64,000 nt of DNA from the NCBI GenBank assembly GCA_021295775.1, contig JAGWBS010000001.1, forward strand, positions 14,813 to 78,812. Direction: 5' to 3'. A model generated the notes under the pieces. The model was not told where the DNA came from, did not search any database, and saw nothing but the letters and a program-made list of their open reading frames with translations. Shown here in pieces: positions 45,916 to 54,314 of this stretch; the stretch's first letter is position 1, and each line of letters begins with the position of its first letter. The position numbers were made by a program, and so were the translations under genes. Source of the stretch: Pseudomonadota bacterium. Its GTDB lineage: Bacteria > Myxococcota_A > UBA9160 > SZUA-336.

Positions 45916-46368
45916 ATGCCGGGCAAGCACTTCGAAGAGTTCGAGGTCGGACAGGTCTTCCGGCACCAGCCCGGCCGGACCGTCACCGAAACGGACAATC
46001 TGCTCTTCACCACCCTGTCCATGAACCCGCAGCCGCTGCATCTCGACGCCGAGTTCGCCAGTCAGCAGCACTTCGGACGCATCCTGGTCAACAGCCTGTT
46101 CACCCTGTCGACTCTGGTGGGCCTGTCCGTGGGCGATCTGACACTCGGGACGACCGTGGGCAATCTGGGCTTCGAGAAAGTCGAGTTCCCAAACCCGGTC
46201 TTCATCGGCGACACGCTCTACGCCGAGTCGGAAGTGGTCTCCAAGCGCGAGTCCAAGTCGCGACCGAAGTGGGGCATCGTGACCTTCGAGCACCGCGCCA
46301 CCAATCAGCGCGGGGAGATCGTGGCGCGCTGCCTGCGCGGCGCGATGATGCTGCGCCGGGAAGCCTGA
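45916..46368 (+). CDS. MaoC family dehydratase
   Basis: [66 protein letters not shown]. Confidence 0.92.
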   Translation: MPGKHFEEFEVGQVFRHQPGRTVTETDNLLFTTLSMNPQPLHLDAEFASQQHFGRILVNSLFTLSTLVGLSVGDLTLGTTVGNLGFEKVEFPNPVFIGDTLYAESEVVSKRESKSRPKWGIVTFEHRATNQRGEIVARCLRGAMMLRREA

Positions 46369-47253
46369 ATGGCGCGCGCGCGGCGCAGCGTGCACTTCGT
46401 CCCCGGAGGCCAGAGCCGGATGTTCGAGCGGGCGCTGAGTTCGCCCGCCGACAGCCTGGTTCTCGATCTGGAGGACTCGGTGACCCCCGAGCGCAAGGCG
46501 GCCGCCCGCGGAGAAGTCCGCGACTGGCTGGCCGGGGCCGATTTCGGCGGACGCGAGCGGGTGGTGCGGATCAACCCGTCCGACGGCGAACTCTGGGAAG
46601 AGGACCTGGAAGTCACGATGTCCGCGCCGCCCGACGCCTACATGCTGCCCAAGGTCGGCGGCGTCGCGGACCTCGTCCGGGTCGACGAGCGCCTGAGCGC
46701 GCTGGAGGCGCGGGCGGGCGTGGAGCCGGGCCGCATCGGCGTGATCCCGATCGCCACCGAAACCGCCGAGGGACTGCTCCGGGTGAGCGAAACCGCCCGC
46801 GGACCCCGGGTCGTCGCGCTCACCTGGGGGGCCGAGGACCTGTCGGCCGACCTCGGCGCGAGCGCCAGCCGCGACGCGGACGGCCGTTATCTGGAAGTTT
46901 TCCGCTACGCGCGCGTGATGACCCTGCTGGCTTCCAAGGCCGCCGGCGTGCAGGCGATCGACGGCGTCTACACCGACTTTCGCGACACGGACGGGCTTCG
47001 CGCCGAGGCCGGCGAGGCCGCGCGGATGGGCTTCGACGGCAAGCTGACCATCCATCCGGCCCAGCTCGAAAGCGTCAACGCCGCCTTCTCCCCCAGCGAC
47101 GAGGAGGTGCGCGAAAGCCGCGAACTATTGGCCGCCTTCGAGAAGAACCGCCGAGCCGGCCGCATGGCCTTCAGCCACAAGGGCCGGATGGTCGACGTCC
47201 CGCACCTGAACCGGGCGCTCGCGATCCTGGAGCGGGCGCAGCGCTCGGGCTAG
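46369..47253 (+). CDS. HpcH/HpaI aldolase/citrate lyase family (CoA ester lyase)
   Basis: VHFVPGGQSRMFERALSSPADSLVLDLEDSVTPERKAAAR; GAEDLSADLGA; GFDGKLTIHPAQLESVNAAFSPS. Confidence 0.93.
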   Translation: MARARRSVHFVPGGQSRMFERALSSPADSLVLDLEDSVTPERKAAARGEVRDWLAGADFGGRERVVRINPSDGELWEEDLEVTMSAPPDAYMLPKVGGVADLVRVDERLSALEARAGVEPGRIGVIPIATETAEGLLRVSETARGPRVVALTWGAEDLSADLGASASRDADGRYLEVFRYARVMTLLASKAAGVQAIDGVYTDFRDTDGLRAEAGEAARMGFDGKLTIHPAQLESVNAAFSPSDEEVRESRELLAAFEKNRRAGRMAFSHKGRMVDVPHLNRALAILERAQRSG

Positions 47254-47906
47254 GCGTCGCCCCAGCCCAGGATCGTGCTGGGCGCGGGGCAGTAGACGTG
47301 AGCCAGGCGGGTGTCGACGATCCGCTGCGGACACTCCGGGTCGAACCAGCCGTCGACCAGCCCCCAGTGGTAGGGGCTGAGCATGTAGTCCTGTTCGAGT
47401 CCGTCCAGCCGCTGAAACTCCTGCTCCCAGACGTGCGTCCAGGACGTGGAGCAGAGCGAGGGGTCGGTGCGGCTGAACGCCCAGTTGCGGATCGCGTCGA
47501 TGTACTGGGGCATGCCCCTGGTGTCGCGCTCGAACCTCTCGACCGCCTCGGGCGGGGTTCCCGGCAGCACGCGCAGGAACAGCGTTCGCTTGACGAAGTC
47601 GCGCAGTCCGGGCTCGGGGACTTCCCGGTGCTGTGTTTCGAACGCGACCGTGTCGAGCCGCAGCGCGCCGTCCGCCGTCAGCGCGCCCAGGCTCGGCGCC
47701 CGCAGCAGCGCGCCGGGGTCGCGGCCCTCCAAGAGCACGTCCCAGGTGTACTGGCCGCCGCCGACCGCCCCCGGAAAGTGCCGGCCGAGGTGACTCCCGC
47801 GCACTTCCGCGACCTCGTCCGCCGCCCGCGCCACGGCGCCCTCGATCTCGGCGTGCCGGGCGTCGTCGAGCCCGTCCCGCACGTGAAGCATGCTCACGAC
47901 CCGCAT
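47250..47906 (-). CDS. Dabb (stress-responsive A/B barrel) domain protein
   Basis: MRVVSMLHVRDGLDDARHAEIEGAVARAADEVAEVRGSHLGRHFPGAVGGGQYTWDVLLEG. Confidence 0.75.
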   Translation of the reverse strand: MRVVSMLHVRDGLDDARHAEIEGAVARAADEVAEVRGSHLGRHFPGAVGGGQYTWDVLLEGRDPGALLRAPSLGALTADGALRLDTVAFETQHREVPEPGLRDFVKRTLFLRVLPGTPPEAVERFERDTRGMPQYIDAIRNWAFSRTDPSLCSTSWTHVWEQEFQRLDGLEQDYMLSPYHWGLVDGWFDPECPQRIVDTRLAHVYCPAPSTILGWGDA

Positions 47907-47960
47907 TCGTCGACCTCTTCAGACCCTGGAACCAGGTGTGGAATCCTTCCCCTGGGGGAG

Positions 47961-47990
47961 AATGAGAGTACCTGTGGGTACTTTCTCATT
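47961..47990. promoter_or_regulatory. Bulged inverted repeat in the divergent intergenic region upstream of the RiPP-locus operon
   Basis: AATGAGAGTACC-TGTG-GGTACTTTCTCATT: 5 bp plus 7 bp stem with a 2-nt bulge. Confidence 0.4.
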
Positions 47991-48277
47991 CCACCAGCGC
48001 TGAATCGTCGAATGATTCGCCCAGCCCACCGCGGCGGACGGGGAAGTTTCGAGGCGCCCGAGACCGATTGAAGGACACTCGGTTCGAGTCCGACCACCCC
48101 GGGTCGACCCCCGTTTCCGGAAGTCGGACAGCTCGCCTCCCTGCCCCTCCGGGAGGCGTTCTGCGCGGCCTGGGCGGGGGGATCTTGCGGCGTGCCCCTC
48201 CTTGACCGAGCCCTTTCCGCCGGGAACAATCCCTTTTCCGACCAGACGCGGACGCTGGACAGGGGCGGGAGGTCGCC

Positions 48278-50686
48278 ATGGCGGAGCCGGGCGGTTCAGG
48301 CGTTGGAATGGCGGGTGGCGGGGGGATGATCGAGCCGTCTCTGGGCAACGCCCTCCCCTACTTCATGCCCCTGGTGATTTTTCCGCTGCTGACCGCCGCC
48401 GCCCTCTACGGCGGTTGGTGGATCGTGGGACCGGTCGTCTTCCTGGGCCTCGCCAACCCACTCGACTCCATGCTCGGCTCGGAAGAGCGGAGCATGAACC
48501 CGAAGAAGACACTCGAAAGCCAGTTGCTCGGGTACAAGCTGGCCGTCTGGAGCTGGGCGGCACTGTGGCCGGTGGCGCTCGTGTTCAGCCTCTGGCAGAT
48601 CCTGGTCGCGGGGCACCTGGCCGCCTGGGAAGTCGCGGTGATGGCGCTTGTCCTGGCCGGCGTGGCCCAGGCGATCTTCGTCGTCGGCCACGAGCTGGTT
48701 CACCGGCGCTCCGTCTGGGAGCGCCGGCTCGGCGAACTCCTGCTGTCGTCCGTCTCCTATGCGACTTACTCCACGGAGCACGTCTACATCCATCACGCGC
48801 TGGTCGGCACGCCCGCGGACCTCGGTTCCGCTCCCAAGGGTCAGAGCTTCTGGCACTACTTCCCCCGGGAAGTGAAGAGCAACTTGGTCGGTTCCTGGCG
48901 TTTCGAACGCGACCGGCTGGCCCGCCGTCATCTGCCGGTCTGGCACTACACGAATCCGTTCTGGCGTTACGGGCTCGAGACCGCCCTGTGGTACGCGCTG
49001 GTCTACTGGATGGGCGGAGCTGTCGCGGCGGCGGTCTACGCCATCCTGAGTCTCGGCGTGATCTTCTCGATGAAGCTCATCAATTACGTCCAGCACTACG
49101 GATTGCGGCGCGTCCGGCTGCCCAATGGCCGTTACGAGCGCATCCAGCCGCGGCACTCCTGGAATGCCGACTATAAGTTCACCAACTGGTTCAATTACAA
49201 CGTTCAGCGGCATCCCGACCACCACGGCACGGCCCGCCGGCGCTATCCGCTCCTGCAGCATCAGGACGGGGACGCGTCACCGCAACTGCCGGGGAACTAC
49301 ACCCAGATGGCTGGCCTGGCCGTCTTCCCCAAGCGCTGGTTCGAGACGATGGACCCGCTGGTCGATCGCTGGCGCGCGCACTTCTACCCCGAGATCGACG
49401 ACTGGAGCGCTTACGACAGTCCGGCCTACGCCGCGCGCCCGGAGGCGTTCGAGACCATCGCCATGATCCTGGGTTGCGCGCCACGCTTCGCCGAGTGGAT
49501 CAACCGCAACCCGGAACTGCTCGACAGCCTCAAGCAGCAGGAGTTCACCGACCTCGACCTGCCGGATGGTTTCGGACCGGATTCGGATTTCGAGGCGATC
49601 GCCCGCCGCGGACTCGCGCTGCTTTACTGGACGCGCGAATTCGGCGTCTCGCAGATGAAACAGCAGATCGCCGAGTTCCCCGTCCAGGACGCTGGCGAAG
49701 CGGTAGAGGCCGCGCTGAACTGGTCGAACGAAAAAGTCTTCCAGATCGGCATGCATACCCTGCGTGGAAACCTGTCGCCGATGGAGGCGGGGACACCGCT
49801 GTCCAATGTCGCCGAAGCCTCGATCGCCAGCGTTCTGTCGTCCGTCGAAGAGGAGTTTGCCGAGCGGCGAGCCGCGCCTGCCGGCAGCGGGGTCGTGGCG
49901 GTGGTGCTGGGCGATCTGGCCAGCGGAGAGATGGCGCCGGGGGATGGACTCGAGGTCGTTCTGGTGTACGAGGGCGGCCCCGTGGACCACTTCGAAGCGC
50001 TGTGCCGAAGCTTCAGGGATGCGCTGCGCGCGCTTTCGCGAGGCAGTCTGCTTTTCTCCCCGCTCTCGGGCGGCCGGGAAGAGCCGGCCGGCCGTTCCCT
50101 TGCCGAGTTCAGCGAGCATCACCGCAGCGCCGGTTCGGCGGCCGAACTCAGGTCACTGACCCGGGCGCGTTGCGTCTTCGCGGCCGGCGACCCCGACATC
50201 GGCAATCGGTTCAATCAGGCCCGGCGCGAAATCCTTGCGCACGCTGCCGCGCGGGAGGACTTGATCGCCGAGCTGCGGGCCGGGAACCCAGACACGTCCG
50301 AGCCGCAACTGAGTTCGTTCGAAGTCATGCGCGGCGGACTCGAAGACATCGAACGGACTGCCCGACTCCTGCAATTGAGCGTCGCCGGCGACGCCCCGGA
50401 CAGCCCGGCCCCGGACGCTGTGGACGTCTTTCAGACCGCACGGAAGCGCGGGTTGGTCTCGGAGAGCGCCGCGGAGCGGCTGGCGGAGGCGGCGAGAATG
50501 TGGAGGAACCTGCGGGGCGCGCTGCGCCTGGTGGGCGGGAGTGGCTTCGACCCGGGCACGGCGAGCGCGAAGACCGAGACACTCATCGCGAGATCCTGTG
50601 GTCAGGAAGACCCCGAAGCGCTGACCAGGGCGATCCGCGAAAAGGCGTCGTCGGCCGCCGCCGAGATCGACGCCCTAAGCGCATGA
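48278..50686 (+). CDS. AlkB-type alkane monooxygenase/fatty acid desaturase domain fused to a GlnE N-terminal-half-like nucleotidyltransferase domain
   Basis: N-terminus: GHELVHRRS, STEHVYIHHALVGTPADLG, INYVQHYGLRRVR, NVQRHPDHHGTARRRYPLL (AlkB His boxes). C-terminus from about 49440: CAPRFAEWINRNPELL, GVVAVVLGDLASGEMAPGDGLEVVLVYE, LTRARCVFAAGDPDIGNRFNQARREIL, FEVMRGGLEDIERTARLLQLS (GlnE-like). Single uninterrupted 802-aa frame. Confidence 0.85.
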   Translation: MAEPGGSGVGMAGGGGMIEPSLGNALPYFMPLVIFPLLTAAALYGGWWIVGPVVFLGLANPLDSMLGSEERSMNPKKTLESQLLGYKLAVWSWAALWPVALVFSLWQILVAGHLAAWEVAVMALVLAGVAQAIFVVGHELVHRRSVWERRLGELLLSSVSYATYSTEHVYIHHALVGTPADLGSAPKGQSFWHYFPREVKSNLVGSWRFERDRLARRHLPVWHYTNPFWRYGLETALWYALVYWMGGAVAAAVYAILSLGVIFSMKLINYVQHYGLRRVRLPNGRYERIQPRHSWNADYKFTNWFNYNVQRHPDHHGTARRRYPLLQHQDGDASPQLPGNYTQMAGLAVFPKRWFETMDPLVDRWRAHFYPEIDDWSAYDSPAYAARPEAFETIAMILGCAPRFAEWINRNPELLDSLKQQEFTDLDLPDGFGPDSDFEAIARRGLALLYWTREFGVSQMKQQIAEFPVQDAGEAVEAALNWSNEKVFQIGMHTLRGNLSPMEAGTPLSNVAEASIASVLSSVEEEFAERRAAPAGSGVVAVVLGDLASGEMAPGDGLEVVLVYEGGPVDHFEALCRSFRDALRALSRGSLLFSPLSGGREEPAGRSLAEFSEHHRSAGSAAELRSLTRARCVFAAGDPDIGNRFNQARREILAHAAAREDLIAELRAGNPDTSEPQLSSFEVMRGGLEDIERTARLLQLSVAGDAPDSPAPDAVDVFQTARKRGLVSESAAERLAEAARMWRNLRGALRLVGGSGFDPGTASAKTETLIARSCGQEDPEALTRAIREKASSAAAEIDALSA

Positions 50687-50743
50687 CACGAACGGGGACC
50701 TCTCGAAGTGTATTGATCGCAGCCGTTCCCGTCCCCATTTTCG

Positions 50744-53143
50744 ATGTCTGACAGACCCCGACACGACCCCGGTCCGCTGCAAAGTCCGAAAGGGGCCGGC
50801 CCGGACAACGAGGGGAACGGAAGGAAACCCGCGCCCCAAGTCTCCCGGCGCGGGATCCTGAGGAATGTCACCGCCACCGACCAGGGCATGGTCGAAAGGC
50901 CGGAACTCACACCCCATCTGGAGTACCGCCAGCTCGGCGACCAGCAAGTGCTTCTGGTTTCCGAATCCTTCAACACATTGCTGCGCGGACAGATCCACTG
51001 CGACATTCTTCCGCTGCTCGACGGACGCCGATCGCACCAGGACCTGGCCTCGGCTCTCTCCGACCGGTATTCCCCTCACGAAGTACAGAGGGCGCTGGTT
51101 TCCCTGGTCTCCCGGGGGTATGTGGTCTCGGGCGATCACGCCATGCCTCGGGGGAAGGCGGCGTTCTGGTCCTCGCAAGGCGTGTCTCCCCGATGGGCCG
51201 AGCAGCGGCTGGGCGCTTCCAAGCTGAGCCTCACCGGCGATGACGGTCTGCTCGCCCGACGCCTGGAGGCCATCGGCGTGGCGGTCGGCGCGGATTCGCC
51301 CGCTCTGTCGGTCAACGTCTGCGAGGACTATCTGGACGAGCGGTACGAGGCTGTCAATCGCCGTCACATCGGTTCGGGCACACCGTGGATGCTGGTCAGG
51401 CCCCAGGGCATCCATCCCCTGTTCGGCCCCGTTTTCCGCCCGGCGGAGCAGGGTCCGTGCTGGGCCTGTCTCGCCTACCGCCTGCGCGGCCACCAGGAAG
51501 TCCACAATTTCCTGCGCAACCTGGGCGGCGAGCCCGCCGCCTTCCGCCCCGGCGCGACCGACCCCGCCGTCCTGGAAACCGTCTGCGGACTGGTCGCGAT
51601 CGAAATTGCCAAGTGGCTGGTGCTCGGCGAGTCGGCGCCCCTCCACGGACGAGCGATCTCACTGGATATGGTGGGCTTGAAGAGCGATCAGCATCCGACC
51701 ATGCGTCGCCCACAGTGCCCGGCCTGCGGCGACGAGACCTTGTACAGGGCCGATCGGCCGCCCGTTCCCGTGCGGCTGCGATCGAGCCCGAAGCACGTCA
51801 GCAACAGTGGCGGTCAGCGCTCGGTCCCGCCTGAGGAGACTCTGTCGAAGTACCGCCATCTGGTCAGTCCCGTCAGCGGCGTGGTGACATGGCTGACCCG
51901 CACCACGAACGAGGCCGACTCTTGGCTGCACGTCTACTGGGCGGGCAATAATTACGCGCTGAGGAGCAGAAAACTGAGCTCGCTGCGGCGCAGCCTACGG
52001 AGCAAGAGCGCGGGAAAAGGGAGCACGCCGCAGCAGTCGGAAGCCAGCGCCCTGTGCGAGGCGATCGAGCGTTACTCGGGTGCGTTCCACGGCGACGAGA
52101 TCCGCATCCGGAAGAGCTTTTCGGAATTCGCCAAGTCCGGGGAGTCGGATGCGATCCACCCGAACGACGTCCAGCTCTTCAGCAATCGGCAGCTGGACGA
52201 CGCGGATCGGATCAACGCCCGCGGTCACCCGTACAACTTCGTTCCGCCGCGTCTGGATCCGGACGCGGAGATAGACTGGTCGCCCGTGTGGTCGCTGACC
52301 CTGAACCGCCACCGCTATCTGCCGACCTCCATCCTCTACGGAATGACGGCCGAACCCGAGGACGGCCCGAATCTGAGGGCGGATTCGAACGGCTGCGCCG
52401 CGGGCAATACGCTCGAAGAGGCAATCCTGCAGGGCTTCTTCGAGCTGGCCGAGCGGGACGCGTTCGCGATCTGGTGGTACAACCGGCTGCGCCTGCCGGG
52501 TGTGGACCTGAGCAGCTTCGGCGACGAGTACCTGGCTTCCGCGCCCGACTACTACCGAGGTCACCAGCGCGAGATGTGGGTGCTGGACGCGACGGCGGAT
52601 TGGGGCATCCCCGTCTTCGTCGCCGTCTCGCGGCGCACCGACCAGGATGCCGAGGACATTCTCTACGGGGCTGGGGCGCATGCGGACCCGCACATCGCGG
52701 CCCTGCGAGCGGTGTGCGAACTGAATCAGTGCCTGAACATGATCCACGGGCCGGGGGGAGCCGGATCCGGTTACGCTGTCGATGACCCGCTGTGCCTGTG
52801 GTGGTGGCAGAACGCGAAGCTTTCGGACCATCCCTACTTGGCACCGGACCCGGGAGCGGCCCGGAGCGGCCCGTCCGAATCTCCCGTTCCCGAGACCGGG
52901 GACTCGAGGGAAGACGTGGAGCGATGCCGGGCGCTGGTGGAGTCCAAGGGCATGGAATTTCTCGTGCTCGACCAGACCCGGCCCGACATCGGCATGCCGG
53001 TGGCCCGGGTCATCGTCCCGGGGATGCGCCACTTCTGGGAACGCTTCGCGCCCGGGCGTCTGTTCGACGTACCGGTCCGAATGGGATGGCGCGACAATCC
53101 ACTCGAGGAGACCGATCTCAACCCGGTCCCCGTGATCGCCTGA
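50744..53143 (+). CDS. Fused TOMM cyclodehydratase: RRE + E1/TruD-like zinc domain + YcaO domain
   Basis: RRE-like LLVSESFNTLLRGQIHCDILPLLDGRRSHQDLASALSDRYSPHEVQRALVSLVSRGYVV; zinc CxxC pairs CWAC and CPAC; YcaO QSEASALCEAIERYSG, GCAAGNTLEEAILQGFFELAERDAFAIWWYNR; C-terminal NPVPVIA. Confidence 0.93.
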   Translation: MSDRPRHDPGPLQSPKGAGPDNEGNGRKPAPQVSRRGILRNVTATDQGMVERPELTPHLEYRQLGDQQVLLVSESFNTLLRGQIHCDILPLLDGRRSHQDLASALSDRYSPHEVQRALVSLVSRGYVVSGDHAMPRGKAAFWSSQGVSPRWAEQRLGASKLSLTGDDGLLARRLEAIGVAVGADSPALSVNVCEDYLDERYEAVNRRHIGSGTPWMLVRPQGIHPLFGPVFRPAEQGPCWACLAYRLRGHQEVHNFLRNLGGEPAAFRPGATDPAVLETVCGLVAIEIAKWLVLGESAPLHGRAISLDMVGLKSDQHPTMRRPQCPACGDETLYRADRPPVPVRLRSSPKHVSNSGGQRSVPPEETLSKYRHLVSPVSGVVTWLTRTTNEADSWLHVYWAGNNYALRSRKLSSLRRSLRSKSAGKGSTPQQSEASALCEAIERYSGAFHGDEIRIRKSFSEFAKSGESDAIHPNDVQLFSNRQLDDADRINARGHPYNFVPPRLDPDAEIDWSPVWSLTLNRHRYLPTSILYGMTAEPEDGPNLRADSNGCAAGNTLEEAILQGFFELAERDAFAIWWYNRLRLPGVDLSSFGDEYLASAPDYYRGHQREMWVLDATADWGIPVFVAVSRRTDQDAEDILYGAGAHADPHIAALRAVCELNQCLNMIHGPGGAGSGYAVDDPLCLWWWQNAKLSDHPYLAPDPGAARSGPSESPVPETGDSREDVERCRALVESKGMEFLVLDQTRPDIGMPVARVIVPGMRHFWERFAPGRLFDVPVRMGWRDNPLEETDLNPVPVIA

Positions 53144-53152
53144 GCGCTCGCC

Positions 53153-54259
53153 ATGAACATCGAGGAACACTGGGCCCATACGGAAGAGCGCCTGCTGCAC
53201 GAGGCGGGTTCCCTGTCGGCGTTGCTGGAGCAACTCAGGGGGCGCGTCTCTCCCGTCCTGGTCGGCGAGCGATCCTGGAACAGGCTGGTGGAGCGGGCCG
53301 AGAAACTGCCCGTGACGATGGCCGCGTTCCCGTTCGGGTTCGAGTTGCCGCTTCACGAGCTCAGGCCGGAAGCGGATCTCGGCGTCTCGGTGATTGAAGG
53401 CAGTCGGACGGCGGCTTTCTTCCAACAGGCCGGGGGGACGGAAGATGCCGATCCCTCCAGCGCGGGAATCGCCTGGATGCTGGGCGAACTGGAGCGAGAG
53501 GATTCCCCGCTCAGCCGCATCGCCGGCGGAAAAATGCTGCTGGAATACGACATCGACGCTTCGGGAGACGTCGCGCAGCCGGATCCAGGAGTGTTCCTCT
53601 ACCCCGAGGAACAGGTGCTGGTGGGCGACGGCCAACAGTCTGGCGATCTGAACATCGTGGTCGACGCGGTCGCTTCGGCTACCGGCCGGAACCCGGAACC
53701 CGCCGGACGGCGGCAGATCGAGCGAGTGTATCGGGCGACGACACCGGAGATGAGCGTTCGGTCCGTGGGAGCCTTTCCCTCGCGGGAGAGCGGGATTCGA
53801 CTGGCGATCACGGGTCTCCGGAAAGCGCACGAGGTCGAGGCGTTTCTGGAACGCGCCGGCTGGCCCGGGCAGCCCTCGGCCGTCGCCGAGGTCGCATCCC
53901 CCCTAGAAGAACGCCGCGCCTTCGCCTACATGGGGGTCCATTTCGACGTGGACGCCAACGGGGTGGGACCGGCTCTCGGGTTGAGTTTCTACGCCCGAGA
54001 GGAACAGTGGCTGAAGGACATCCGGCACTGGACGCCACTCGTGGACGGAATCCGCGAGCAGCGTCTCGCCGTTCCGGAGAAGCTCTCGGAGCTGACCGCC
54101 TCCTCATCGGGAGTCACTTCGCTTTTCGGCAAGTCCGGTCCTTTCCTGCTCGCCCGGGGGATTCACCACATCAAGCTCGTCCTGACCGAGGACCGGGTCG
54201 ATCAAGTCAAGGCCTATGTCTTCCTCTTGATGCTCGGCATCCGGCCGTCGGTGGGGTGA
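53153..54259 (+). CDS. Uncharacterised RiPP-locus protein, paralog of the 20396-21499 product
   Basis: 368-aa ORF 9 nt after the YcaO gene; extensive collinear similarity to 20396-21499; no family recognised. Confidence 0.88.
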   Translation: MNIEEHWAHTEERLLHEAGSLSALLEQLRGRVSPVLVGERSWNRLVERAEKLPVTMAAFPFGFELPLHELRPEADLGVSVIEGSRTAAFFQQAGGTEDADPSSAGIAWMLGELEREDSPLSRIAGGKMLLEYDIDASGDVAQPDPGVFLYPEEQVLVGDGQQSGDLNIVVDAVASATGRNPEPAGRRQIERVYRATTPEMSVRSVGAFPSRESGIRLAITGLRKAHEVEAFLERAGWPGQPSAVAEVASPLEERRAFAYMGVHFDVDANGVGPALGLSFYAREEQWLKDIRHWTPLVDGIREQRLAVPEKLSELTASSSGVTSLFGKSGPFLLARGIHHIKLVLTEDRVDQVKAYVFLLMLGIRPSVG

Positions 54260-54314
54260 CCCGTTCGGCCGAAGCCGCTGGCTCCCTCCTCCACCCGGAT
54301 CGGCCGGTTCCGGC

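Noticed and set aside
48070-48110. tRNA-like T-arm (CTCGGTTCGAGTCCGAC) near the RiPP locus
   Set aside because: No matching acceptor, D or anticodon arms upstream and the T-stem is imperfect; not enough to call a tRNA or an integration-site remnant.
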